The translations under genes were made by a program, and so were the position numbers. From Emiliania huxleyi CCMP1516 (lineage: Eukaryota; Haptophyta; Isochrysidales; Noelaerhabdaceae): DNA of 64,000 bases. A model generated the notes under the pieces. The model was given only the letters and a program-made list of their open reading frames with translations. It was not told the origin of the DNA and searched no databases. Of this stretch, positions 1 through 9,706 are shown piece after piece. Within the stretch, counting starts at the first letter, position 1. Each line of letters starts with the position of its first letter. The DNA is taken from the NCBI RefSeq assembly GCF_000372725.1, contig NW_005198537.1:192873-256872 (forward strand), read 5' to 3'.

Positions 1-3000
1 AACGAGTCCTCATCGAGGCGCATCACAATCTCGGCGAGCGCGGCGCTGGTGGCCGCCTCGACGGCGGCGGGCGGCGCGAGGAGGAGCGCCTCGCTGAAGG
101 GCTGCAGCGAGCGGAAGTGGAGGCCCGAGAGGAGGACGTCAAACACGGCGGCCGCGTGCGTGCGCGCCTCCGCTGGCGGGCGGAGTGTCACGTGCGTCTG
201 GAGCAGCTGCAGCAGCTCTACCTGCGCCGCACTGCCGGCCTGCGACGCAACGCCGACGGCGTCCACCATCGCCGGCAGCAGCTGGCGGCTCGGGACCGCC
301 CTGGCGAGAGCGCGGTTCAGCGCCTTGGCCTTGGCAGCCAACCCGACGGCCTGCGCGGCCGGCGAGTCGATGGAGGCGAGGCGGAGCACGGCGCGGAGGA
401 GCCGCGGGAGGTAGGGGTGGAGGAACATGGGCAGCGCGGTGAGCAGCGCCGGGCCGCAGCCGTCGAGCCAGGCGGCGGCGGCGAGCAGCGCGTCCCTTTG
501 CGGCTCGGAGAGGAAGAGGGAGTGCTCGAGGCAGCGCAGGAGCGGCGGCATGAAGAGGGGCATGTGTGGCACCAGCCGGACGCCGAGCGAGCTCACGAGG
601 GCGGAGCACGCGAGCAGGGCCGAGCTGAGCACGAGCGGGTCCCTCTCCTCGATCAGCCGCACCACCGCGGGCACCGCCGGGTCGAACAGCTGCGGCATCG
701 CGGCGCCGCACTCGCGCGCGAGCAAGTCGAGCGCCAGCAGCGCCGCTCGCTGCGACGACGGGCTCGCCGCCGCCGCCCCAGAGAGCGCGACGAGGCGGCG
801 CGTCATCTGCGCGATGGGCTCCTCGGGCGCACTGGCGAGCAGCTTGCCCGGCCCCCGCTGTAGCCGCGCCTGCAGCAGCAGCACCGCGAGGTTCTGCACC
901 GCCGGCTCTGCGTGCGCGAGCAGCGTCGTGATGGGCTGCAGGCAGCCGGCCGGCAGCAGCGCCTGGAGGGCGAGCATCGCCTCCTGGCACAGCCGGCGCG
1001 CCGTCGAGCTCGCGGCCGCCTCCGCGCCGCTCGGGCCGCCCGCCTCGGCGCCGTCGTGGCGCGCGCGCTCGAACGCGCCCGCGAGCGCGCCGAACAGCTC
1101 CAGCGCCGCCTCGAGGAAAGCGGGCTCGTCGCGGCTCCAGTCGGCACGCTGCGCCGCCCGCTCGAGTAGCTCGCGGACAAATTCGAGCGCGCAGAGCGTG
1201 ATCGCGCGCCGCTCGCGCGCCGCGCCCTCGCCCGCCGCCGCGCCGCCCCACGCCGCGCCGCCGTCGCCGTTGAGCAGCGGCGCGCACGCGACGAGGCGCG
1301 ACGAGGCGCGTAGCTGCGTGTGCGGCGGCGTCGCGCCGCACACGCTTGACGCGAGCCGGAGCAGGTCAGCCTCGCGGGCGGGGGGGGCGGCGGCCTGCGC
1401 GGCGCGCAGCGAGTGCGCGACGAGCAGGCTCGAGACGACGCAGTGCAGGTGCTCGTCGGAGGAGGCCTTGCCGACCAGCGCGCCGAGGAGCGCCGGCCAC
1501 TGCGCGGGCGGCGCCTGCAGGACCAGCGTCACCCAGCCGCGAAGCAGCGGGCGGAGCTGGAGGCCGCGCCGCACGAACAGCGGGACGAGGACGCCGACAG
1601 CGCGCTCGACGGCGGCGAGCGCGGCGCCGTGGTGCTCGTGCTGGAGGGCGCGGCGCGAGACGGAGGCGAAGTGCGGCACGACCCGCTCGAGCGTTTCCTC
1701 GGGCAGCAGCGGCACGGCGGCCTTCACCACCTCGAGCGCGTGCTTCGCAACCTGCGGCCGCTCGGGGTCGACGAGCTGCGCAAAGAGGAGCCGCGCGTTG
1801 AAATGCTCGACCAACGCCGCCGCCACGGCCGCACCGCCAACCGCCGCGCCCGCCGACCCGGGCTGCGCCGCCCGCAGCATGGCGGTGACGGAGGTGAGGA
1901 CAAGCTGCGTCGCGTACTCGGAGCGGCGGTCCAGCGCCGCGAGCAACCCAAAGAGCGGGCGGGCGAGCTGCTCCGCCGGCTCGGGCAGTGGCGTCCGACG
2001 CACGAGAACTTCGAGTGTGGCGGTGCAGCCGGCGATGGCGGCGGCGGCGCCCTCGTCAGCCCCCTCGCCCGCGCCGGCCGTGGCGGCGAGGGCGGCGTCG
2101 AGCCGGCGCACAAACATGGGCGCGGCGAGGGGCAGCGCGGCGAGGGTGGCTTGGAGCGCCGCCTCGGCGGAGGAGGTTGCGGCCGCGAGCGCGCGCATGA
2201 TGTTGCGCCCCGCGTTGGCGCGCATCGCCGGGTGGCCTCGCGTGAGCAGCTCGACCGGCGGCGGCAGGAGGAGCAGCGCGTGGCGGCGGCTCTCGCACAG
2301 AGCCGTCAGCAGGTGCTCCCGGTCCGCCTCTGGCAGCGAGGTGAAGAGGCCGGCGGTCAGCTGGCGCAAAGCGGCCATCGGCACGGCGAGCGAGACGAGG
2401 GGCAGCTCCTTGCCCCACGGCAGGCCGACGGCGCGCAGAAGCACGGCCAGGCTGGCCACCTTTTCGCGGGCGGGCAGCGCCGCAAAGGCGCGCACGTCGT
2501 GGGCGCGAATCAGCTCCACCGCAAGCACAGTCGCCTCAGGCAGCACCGAAGCCACGTCGTCCGCTCCCGCAAGCTTGCCGCTGTCCCGGAGTCCAACGCC
2601 GGCGTTGCACCCCTCCGAGCGAAGCAGCTCGAGCACGCAACACACCAGCGGCCGCATCGGGGGGAGGATGTCTGCCGCCGCCGCCGCCGCCGCCGCCGCA
2701 GCTGCCGCCGCGCCGCCGCCGCGCTTCTTTGGCGTGCGACCCGCCGGCGCGGGCGGTGGCTCGTCGACGCCCGCCTGCCGCCGCTCCCGCTCCTCCCTCT
2801 GGCGCTCGAGCAGCTCCCGCACCAGGGCGAGCCCTGGCGCAGCGATGGCGTGGCGCACGCGCGCCGGCGCGGCCGCCGCCTCGGTGCCTGCCCCGGTGGG
2901 CGGCGGCAAGAGCATCGCGCCGTACTGCTGGCCGAGGTAGGCGAGCACCGCGCGCCACGTCGCCGCGGAGGCCGCAGACGCCGGAGCGGCCGCCCCGCCC

Positions 3001-5444
3001 GCCCCGCCGAGGGAGAGTGCGTCGTCGAGCTCCTCGCCGGCGAGGGGCGACAGCGGCGAGGCGCCGCCCTGCAGCCCCGCCGTCGGGGGCAAGCGCTCCT
3101 CGGGAGGGTTGCGGCGCTGAGCGGGGTTGCTGCACGCCTCGCGCATAGCGCGCAGCGTGGCCGAGGCGGCGGCGCGCAGCAGAGCGTCGCTGCCGTGCAC
3201 GACGGAGAGCAGGAGCGGAAGCAGCCGCTGCGCGGTGGCGGCGGCTGCGCGCGCCGTGGCGGGCGGAGCCGTCTCCTTTGCGCGCGAGAGGAGGAGGGCG
3301 CGCGTCATCTGCAGCGCCTGCAGCCGCGTGGCGCGCCAGGAGCTGCCCCCGCAGCCAAGGCGCTCGGGCGAGGCCCAGCACGAGGCGAGGTGCAGCAGCA
3401 GCGCGTCGCCCCTCCAGTGCCGCGGCAGCAGAGAGCGGAGGGCAGCAGGCTCCTTGCTGCCGGCTCCGCACTCGAGGAGAACCACCAGCGCCTTGCGACA
3501 AACGGCGACGGCGTCGGCGGACGAGGCGACGGACGTCGGCGGGAGCTGCGACAGGACCGACCCCACCACCCTCTCGATCAGGCCGCGCAAGGCGGCGGCC
3601 TCCCCGTCCGTCGCCCGGAGCCGGCGCAGCAGGTGCAGGCACGCGTCGCAGGCCAGCCGCAGCTGCCGCTCGCACTTGCCGCTCGGCGACGCGCCGTTGG
3701 GCGCGCCCCCGCCCAGCCGAGCGAGTGCCGCCAGCAGCGCCGCCAGCAGCGGCTGCGGCTCGCTCGTCGGCTGCATCAGCAGCGCACACAGCGCCGCCAC
3801 CTCGTCCGCAGCGCCCACCGCCCCGACGGCAGCCCCGGACAGGTCGGACAAGGCCGCCTTCAGCGTCGGCGGCGAGCCGGCCGCAGCGGCGAGCGCGATC
3901 TGGACGGGGACGAGGGCGAGCCGTGGCGCACGTGCCTCGGAGAGCGCCCGCAGCACGGCGCGCGTCAGCGCGTCCGCACCCGCGCTGCCCCTCGCTCGCT
4001 TGAGCTGCTGCAGCAGCGCGCGGTGGAGCTCCGGCGGAGGCAGCTCCGACGGCAGCCCGCGCAGCGCGACGGCGCCGGCGGCGACGGTGGGGCAATCGCC
4101 GAGCCGGCGCAGCAGCGCCTCCTTGGAGAGGGGCGCCCCCTCCGACTCGAGCCGCTGCAGCGACCGGAGCCGCTCGATGGCCGACAGCTCGTCACCGGGC
4201 AGCGAGCTCGCAGACGCCTCGCGCGCGCCTCCGCCGCAGAGGGTGTCCCACAGCCACTGGGCGACGCGGTGGGTGTCGGGCGACGCCTCGAGGCTCGCGA
4301 GCAGCGCCGCGACCGGCCGCGCCAGGTTGCGCACGGGGAGGGCGCGCAGCACGCCGGCGGCCGCCTTCGGGTGCGCGAGACTCGACTCTGCGAGCTGCAG
4401 CAGCAGCGGCGGGATCAGAGTCGACACGTCGTGCGAGCCGCTCAGAGCCGCGACCGCGTCGAGCAAGGCGCGGAGCGCGGTCGGCTTCGCGCCCACGGCG
4501 CCGCACTCGCCACTGCCCGCCCGCAGCTCGAGAAGCTGCGGCCACGCACCGCCGGCGGCGGGCGCGGCGGCGGACACGGCGGCGGGCGTGACGGCGGGCT
4601 GCAGCCGCTGCAGCACGATCAGGCACTGCAGGCAGCCGCGCGCCTCCTCCGCCTCGCGGGCCCGCCTCAGCCGCGCCCCGACGAGCGCCGCGAGCAGCTT
4701 GGCAGGGTCGGCCGCCAGCGAGCGGCGCGCGGCGAGCTGAGTGATCAGCATCATCCCGACCAGCCGCCGGTCGGGCGCCGTCTCCGAGGCGATGCCCTCG
4801 CGTGCGTGCTCGAGGAGGGAGCGGAGGAGCGGCGCCTCGGCGTCGGTGAAGCGCATGCGCGACGCAATCTCGAGCAGCGCCACCGCCGAAAAGGAGGCGG
4901 CGACGCGGTGCGCCGCGCCCAGGTAGGTGAGCTGGCCGAGCAGCTCTGTGTCCTTGGCGGCACGCCCCACGACCAGCTCCCGGGGCGGCGGGGCGGTGAG
5001 GCGGCCCGCGCCGTCGCGCAGCCAGGCGCCGCGCTGTTCGGATCCGCGCAGCAGCTGCGCCACGCGGACGAACGCGCGCGTCCCGTGGTACGGCAGGATG
5101 CAGCGCAGCAGCGAGGCGGAGTTGTGCCGGTGCACGCGAAAGTGGCGCAGCAGGTACTCGAGCGCCTTCTGCGCGGCTTGGGAGAGGAAGTGGGCAGAGA
5201 GGAGGTTCAGGAACCCCTCGACCCTCCGATCCAGCTTCCCGTTCTGCTCGGCCGTCTGCATCCGCCGGCTGTATTGCAGCGCCGACTCGGCGAAGAGCGT
5301 CTGCTCATACGGCGCAAAGCTGGCGTCGGCCGCGATGAGCTCGAGCAGGCCGTTGAGGCCGAGCGAGTGCACGAAGGTCTCGTCCTGCTCGGCCGCCACG
5401 CTCGACGCGAAGAGGATCGTTGGGACCCGCCTCGGCGTGGCCAT
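1..5444 (-). CDS. UTP10: U3 snoRNP protein UTP10/HEATR1, N-terminal ~1814 residues (truncated by window edge)
   Basis: Large HEAT-repeat scaffold of the small-subunit processome (t-UTP subcomplex), acting in the nucleolus in rDNA transcription and 18S rRNA processing. One frame is open without a stop from the ATG at 5444 to the window edge, about 1814 codons. The family N-terminal domain is clear: an RRVEGFLNLLSAHFL stretch near residues 73-90 and LPYHGTRAFVRV near residue 118 align with HEATR1. The rest is Leu/Ala-rich paired helices typical of HEAT repeats. The last ~100 residues look like the start of the C-terminal BP28CT region (EIVMRLDED). About 300 residues should lie beyond position 1. 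The gene has no intron over 5.4 kb, unlike most neighbours. A Lys/Arg and poly-Ala linker lies near residue 910. A dispersed-repeat copy begins about 80 bp upstream of the start codon. Confidence 0.9.
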   Translation of the reverse strand, partial: MATPRRVPTILFASSVAAEQDETFVHSLGLNGLLELIAADASFAPYEQTLFAESALQYSRRMQTAEQNGKLDRRVEGFLNLLSAHFLSQAAQKALEYLLRHFRVHRHNSASLLRCILPYHGTRAFVRVAQLLRGSEQRGAWLRDGAGRLTAPPPRELVVGRAAKDTELLGQLTYLGAAHRVAASFSAVALLEIASRMRFTDAEAPLLRSLLEHAREGIASETAPDRRLVGMMLITQLAARRSLAADPAKLLAALVGARLRRAREAEEARGCLQCLIVLQRLQPAVTPAAVSAAAPAAGGAWPQLLELRAGSGECGAVGAKPTALRALLDAVAALSGSHDVSTLIPPLLLQLAESSLAHPKAAAGVLRALPVRNLARPVAALLASLEASPDTHRVAQWLWDTLCGGGAREASASSLPGDELSAIERLRSLQRLESEGAPLSKEALLRRLGDCPTVAAGAVALRGLPSELPPPELHRALLQQLKRARGSAGADALTRAVLRALSEARAPRLALVPVQIALAAAAGSPPTLKAALSDLSGAAVGAVGAADEVAALCALLMQPTSEPQPLLAALLAALARLGGGAPNGASPSGKCERQLRLACDACLHLLRRLRATDGEAAALRGLIERVVGSVLSQLPPTSVASSADAVAVCRKALVVLLECGAGSKEPAALRSLLPRHWRGDALLLHLASCWASPERLGCGGSSWRATRLQALQMTRALLLSRAKETAPPATARAAAATAQRLLPLLLSVVHGSDALLRAAASATLRAMREACSNPAQRRNPPEERLPPTAGLQGGASPLSPLAGEELDDALSLGGAGGAAAPASAASAATWRAVLAYLGQQYGAMLLPPPTGAGTEAAAAPARVRHAIAAPGLALVRELLERQREERERRQAGVDEPPPAPAGRTPKKRGGGAAAAAAAAAAAAADILPPMRPLVCCVLELLRSEGCNAGVGLRDSGKLAGADDVASVLPEATVLAVELIRAHDVRAFAALPAREKVASLAVLLRAVGLPWGKELPLVSLAVPMAALRQLTAGLFTSLPEADREHLLTALCESRRHALLLLPPPVELLTRGHPAMRANAGRNIMRALAAATSSAEAALQATLAALPLAAPMFVRRLDAALAATAGAGEGADEGAAAAIAGCTATLEVLVRRTPLPEPAEQLARPLFGLLAALDRRSEYATQLVLTSVTAMLRAAQPGSAGAAVGGAAVAAALVEHFNARLLFAQLVDPERPQVAKHALEVVKAAVPLLPEETLERVVPHFASVSRRALQHEHHGAALAAVERAVGVLVPLFVRRGLQLRPLLRGWVTLVLQAPPAQWPALLGALVGKASSDEHLHCVVSSLLVAHSLRAAQAAAPPAREADLLRLASSVCGATPPHTQLRASSRLVACAPLLNGDGGAAWGGAAAGEGAARERRAITLCALEFVRELLERAAQRADWSRDEPAFLEAALELFGALAGAFERARHDGAEAGGPSGAEAAASSTARRLCQEAMLALQALLPAGCLQPITTLLAHAEPAVQNLAVLLLQARLQRGPGKLLASAPEEPIAQMTRRLVALSGAAAASPSSQRAALLALDLLARECGAAMPQLFDPAVPAVVRLIEERDPLVLSSALLACSALVSSLGVRLVPHMPLFMPPLLRCLEHSLFLSEPQRDALLAAAAWLDGCGPALLTALPMFLHPYLPRLLRAVLRLASIDSPAAQAVGLAAKAKALNRALARAVPSRQLLPAMVDAVGVASQAGSAAQVELLQLLQTHVTLRPPAEARTHAAAVFDVLLSGLHFRSLQPFSEALLLAPPAAVEAATSAALAEIVMRLDEDS

Positions 5445-5526
5445 CGCCGGCTCAACGGTGCTTGTGCGCGTGCTTGTCGTCGTCGCCGTGTGGCATGAGA
5501 ATTCAGTAGTGTTCTCTTGCCTGCAA

Positions 5527-5720
5527 CCCGATGGCATGAAGGTTGCAGCGAGAAGCGGCGAGAGACTGCGAGAAGAGATACGAAGAGGCAGACTCCCCAG
5601 GGTGGGCGACGGCTAGCGCATCACACTCCTCTCCTTAAAATCCCTGTGTGGTGGCGGCGTGCCGTTCTCCCATCCCTCCCTTGGCTTGTCTGTTTTCTTT
5701 CTTTCTTTTTTTTCAACCCG
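5527..5720 (+). repeat. Dispersed repeat R1, copy in the 5' flank of UTP10
   Basis: This stretch reappears in reverse complement at about 59027-59193, partly at 58880-58990 and again near 52010-52190. Shared landmarks are CTTAAAATCCCTGTGTGGTG, GGCGGCGTGCCGT, and a pyrimidine tail TTTTCTTTCTTTC. Copies differ by substitutions and by tail length. The C/T-rich tail and copy number suggest a short interspersed element, but no RNA polymerase III A/B boxes were confirmed. Confidence 0.7.
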
Positions 5721-5948
5721 ATCCCGAGCATCCGGCCCGCTCGCTTCTTAGCTCCCCGGCCCTGGATGTGCAGAGATTTTTAGCAATACCAAACGTTTGT
5801 CGTTTCGTGGATGTGAGAGGTTGCGGATGACTGTGCACACACCAGTCGACTCCAAGTGCTCCAAGTCGCAAGTGCTCCTCAAACGACTCGGCATGGCCAC
5901 GGGACTGGCGCTCACTGGCACTAACACAGGATGAGAAGAAAAGGAACC

Positions 5949-6596
5949 TCATAAAGAGAACTCTTCGGTGCTCGGAGAGCCTGCGAGGCGCCGCCGAGGC
6001 GCCACCTCCATATGGCAGGCGCGGATCCGGTCCAAGAGCGGGTAGGCTGCAGCAGCGGCGTTGCCGCGCTGCACCAGCGGGCCCTGCAGCGTCCCGGTGT
6101 CCTTGTAGCCGCTCTTTTGGTAGTTGGCGACGACGCGCTCCCAGGTCTCCATGCCGGAGACGACGTGTCCGAGAGTCGCCTCGTGCGGCGTGCCACGGCC
6201 GAGCCGCACGCCATTCGGAGCGAGCGCCACAAACAGGTGAGAGGTGCGCGAGTCGGTGCCCGCGCCGGCAAACGAGAGGGTGCCGTGCCGGAACGGCATC
6301 CTGTTCGGCTCGTCCTTCAGCCGCCGCTTCTCTCCTCTCTGCCAGCGAGCGTGTACCGTTGGGTCGGCAGCCACGCCAAACTGCACGAGGAAGCCCGGGA
6401 TCACCCGGTACAGAATCTGCCCGTCCAGAAAGCCAGTCCTGACCAGCTTCGAGACGCGTCTCACGCCCAGCGGAGCCAGCGACGCGTTGAGCAGGATCGT
6501 GAATGGCCTAAAGATCGTAGAGGAAGGCGTTCCCGCGATCCCTTCGAGTTTCTGCCCTGCCGTCGGCGAGGCGGCTGCCCTGCCGTCGTGTCGCAC
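5949..6596 (-). CDS. Divergent single-domain cyclophilin-type peptidyl-prolyl isomerase
   Basis: Cyclophilins catalyse cis-trans isomerisation of X-Pro bonds. The 215-residue frame holds the diagnostic order: LLNASLAPLGVRRVSKLV, then FLDGQILYRVIPGFLVQFGV, then DEPN, GTLSFAGAGTDSRTSHLFVAL, and a GHVVSGMETWERV segment. The usual catalytic Arg of the FHR motif is the R of YRVIPGF, and the central Gln is FLVQFG. An alternative upstream ATG at about 6652 in another frame begins MLVLLVAAAAQQ, which looks like a signal peptide, so a small unrecognised intron could join it to the cyclophilin frame and make the protein secreted or plastid-bound. The 3' end after residue ~190 may also be intronic read-through. 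It lies head-to-head with the isomerase gene, separated by about 260 bp. Confidence 0.78.
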   Translation of the reverse strand: MRHDGRAAASPTAGQKLEGIAGTPSSTIFRPFTILLNASLAPLGVRRVSKLVRTGFLDGQILYRVIPGFLVQFGVAADPTVHARWQRGEKRRLKDEPNRMPFRHGTLSFAGAGTDSRTSHLFVALAPNGVRLGRGTPHEATLGHVVSGMETWERVVANYQKSGYKDTGTLQGPLVQRGNAAAAAYPLLDRIRACHMEVAPRRRLAGSPSTEEFSL

Positions 6597-6855
6597 AAGA
6601 CGCGCTGCTGGGCCGCGGCGGCGACGAGCAGGACGAGCATATGTGTAAGGGTTTTGTGCGATCGGGGCAGGCTGCTGCTGCCCGTGCTACATGCATGTAT
6701 GGTCTATCACGGCCGCCTTACCGCCAAAGGCGCCGAATCCAACGTCAACGTATAGAGCGCTGAATAGCACAGCCACGCACGGCACAGTCCTCGTCCTCTG
6801 GCTGCGCCGGAAGCTCGTAGCCGCGCTCTTGCGCCCGCCAAGCGCCTTCCCCAAC

Positions 6856-8855
6856 ATGCCCACGTTGCGCCTCGCCAAGACGCTGTGGGGCGTGCCTGAG
6901 GCGGACGATCCAGACCTGTGGGACGAGCTCTTCGCCCGCATCAAGGCGGAGGGCTTTGACGGCGTCGAGGCCATCACGCTCACGTGGAGGACGGACCGCG
7001 ACCGCTTCGTCTCTTTGCTAAAGAAGCACGGACTGCAGCTGATCTGCCAGATACACACCTCGGGCGGCGATCTCGATCCGGCGACGGGCTACGTCTACTG
7101 CAGCTCCAACAAGCTGCACGACCACCTCGCCTCGTTTGTCAAGCTGACGGCCGAAGCGAAGGCGCTCGGCGCGGTGCTTATCAACAGCCACTCTGGGCAC
7201 GACTCGTGGGGCTCCGGCGACAAGGCGGTGGCCTTCTTCAAGCACGCGCTCTTGGTCGAGGCCCAGCTCGGAGTCCCGGTCGTGCACGAGACCCACCGGC
7301 AACGGCTGCTCTACTCGCCCTGTGAGCCACCGCCCACTCCCGAGCCGAGGCCACTCGGCCGCCCTGTGAGACTCGCGGCGGTGAGCTCCCCTCCCGAGCC
7401 GAGGTCGGCGGCCGCGCCTCTCACCGCCGCCGCCGCCCGCCGCAGACACCGCGGCCGAGCTCCTCTCGAAGCCCGAGCTCGCCGCGCTCAAGGTGAACGC
7501 CGACCTCTCGCACTGGTGCTGCGTGTGCGAGAAGGTCTTTGACGCCGCCGACCCGCGCGACGACTGGTGGCCCGCCACGCTGCGCCTCGTCGCCGAGCAC
7601 TGCGAGTTTGTCCACGCGCGGGTCGGCCACGCGGAGGGACCGCAGGTGTCCGACCCCTCGGCGCCCGAGTTTGCGGCCGAGGTCAGCGCGCACGCCTCGT
7701 GGTGGCGGACGATCTGGGCGGCGCAGGTGCCCGCCCCGAGACACTCTCGGCCCGCCTGCTAGCGTGGTCCCCCTCGCCGCTCGCCGCTCGCCGCTCTCCC
7801 CTGGCCCCTCACCCCCCTCGCCCCTCCTCCAAAAGGCGGCCCGCCACCCTTCCGACGACGCCGCCGTGTGGGCGGAGCCAGAGCACGGCCCTCCGCCCTA
7901 CCTGCAGACCCTGCCCTTCTCGCAGCAGCCAGTCGCGGACCTGTGGGAGGTGAACGCGCGCATGGCGCAGCGCGTGCGCACCGAGCACGCGGCGGCGATG
8001 CGCGAGGCCGCCGCATCCACCGCGGCGCCGCCCGCGCCGCCGCCATCCGGTCCCGACTTCATCGCGGGCGGCGACGCGGGGCGGTGGGGGATGAGCAGCT
8101 ACATGGGGCCAAAGGATGGGTACGTCTTCAGGGAGCAAGGGCCGCGCGGCGCAGGCTACTACCGCGAGGGCACCGCCGCGGCACGGGCCGGTTCCGACGC
8201 GCCCGCCGGGCCCGAGCCCGCCAAGCCGGCACCGTCCGTCGGCCGCGACGGCTCGCTCCTCCGCGCAGCGATGGACGAGAACCCGGACGTTGCAGACAAG
8301 CTGGCGAGCATGATGGGAGGGGCCGTCCCGCCGGTGGCGCCGCCCGCGGGTGAGGACGAGGCGGCCGCTGCCGCCTCCGCCGAGAAGCTGCGTGCCGTCG
8401 ACGAGGAGGGGGTGGCGGTGGGCGCAAGGCTGGCGGCGCAGCAGCGCGAGGGGGCCGTCGAGTTTGCGTGCGCGTCTGCGTCGGCTCCGGGAGGCGACCT
8501 CTCGCTGCTCGAGCGGTGCGTGGGCAAGATGAACCTGGGCAGCGCGAGCGGTGGCGGTGGCGCGGCCGAGGTGGCCAAGATGGTCTTCTCCGCCGGCGCT
8601 GAGCAGCTCTCTCTCGTCACGCACGTCCCGGAGAGCAAGAGGCGTGGCGTGGACGCCGCCGCCTGGACGCGTGCGGTGCTGGCTGCGATCGGAGGGAAGG
8701 TGATGTGCTCAGCGCCGCAGCCGGCACCGCTCGGCGGCGGCTCGATTGTGCTGGCCGCGGTGAGTGCGGATGGCGGCGAGCACGAGCCCGATGCCGACAT
8801 GGCGCTCGGTTTGGCGGCCGCAGCGCGCTTTCTGGAGGAGGACACTCCTGCGTGA
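6856..8855 (+). CDS. Sugar phosphate isomerase/epimerase-like TIM barrel with a novel C-terminal extension
   Basis: Modelled as three exons (6856-7321, 7446-7726, 7836-8855), both introns GT-AG, giving 588 residues. The first ~290 residues match the xylose-isomerase-like TIM barrel family (AP endonuclease 2 fold): KTLWGVPEA, EGFDGVEAITL, INSHSGHDSW, VHETHRQRLLYSPY, LKVNADLSHWCCVCEK, and EHGPPPYLQTLPFSQQP near the end. Metal-ligand positions (His of SHSGHD, Glu of HETH, Asp/His of ADLSHW) are retained. Family members act on keto/aldo sugars or inositols; the substrate cannot be read here. From residue ~300 the frame continues without interruption into a low-complexity linker, a GPKDGYVFREQGPRGAGYY motif, and a ~130-residue domain ending VLAAIGGKV that I do not recognise. 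The fusion could be a missed gene boundary, but no stop or obvious splice site separates the parts. Confidence 0.8.
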
Positions 8856-9706
8856 TGCCACCGGGGTTGGCCTCGGCGCCCGCGCAGGTTCACACAGCCG
8901 CGCGGAGGAGTGTTTTTGCTAAGGTCCGACCTGCGATCATTACACATTAGACATTACGCCCTCTCATATACTCACATTTCTCATGAACGAGAACCGCGCG
9001 GCCTTGCGGGATTAAAAACACGGTACACACAAAATAAGCGAGCGTTTGCCGTGCGCGGTTTGGCTGTGGCCTGTTGCGGTGTGCGCCGGGCCTGCCCGCT
9101 CAAGAGGTGACATGGGCCCGAGAGGCCGAGAAGCGGGAGACGGGCGCTCCGTCTGGGACCGGGGCGGACGCGGGAAGACGGCATACGGCTTTACGCCACA
9201 CCGACCCCTCCTCCGCGCCACGCACCCCCGCCCCGCCTTGGTGCACGGGACCGGGACGCCCCTCCTATGGCCCCTCCCACCACTGGGCGGGCCCCGCTGC
9301 GCCGCAGCAGGAGCAGCGCCGCCTGAGCTGCTCTTGACGCGCCCTGCGAGGCTGCGGATGCCGTCGAAAGACGTAGACAGCACTAGAGGTGACGGCGTGA
9401 GGAGGATCGGACGGCGCCGCCGGGGCCTGCCCCCGCGCCGCCCATCCGCTCCAGCCCGACTGGAGGTTGCAGCGACCCGAGGCTGAGGGGCTGCTGCCGA
9501 GGGCGCCCCACACCCTGCCTGCAACGCGCCAACCCGCCTCGTTGCTGTCACGGCGGGGCGCGGAGGCGAGCAGGGTGGCGGGTAGCCTCGTCGCCCCTTC
9601 AGAGCGAGGCGCCCTTGCAGGCAGCCCGCCGCCGCTCGCCACCGCCGCCCGTGTTGTGGGCGCAAGCCCCGCCCTCTTGACCTGCTTTCTGGCCGGCGGC
9701 GGCACC
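8856..9706. other. Intergenic, no supported gene
   Basis: Convergent 3' flanks of the isomerase gene (+) and the unknown gene (-). Apart from an AT-richer stretch at about 8930-9050 that may hold the isomerase 3' end, it is GC-rich sequence whose open frames look like composition artefacts. No repeat or RNA gene was recognised. Confidence 0.5.

Noticed and set aside
1413-5498. A 1361-codon plus-strand open frame
   Set aside because: It is antisense to UTP10, is Arg/Gln/Gly-rich without domain signals, and exists because GC-rich codons rarely give stops on the opposite strand.
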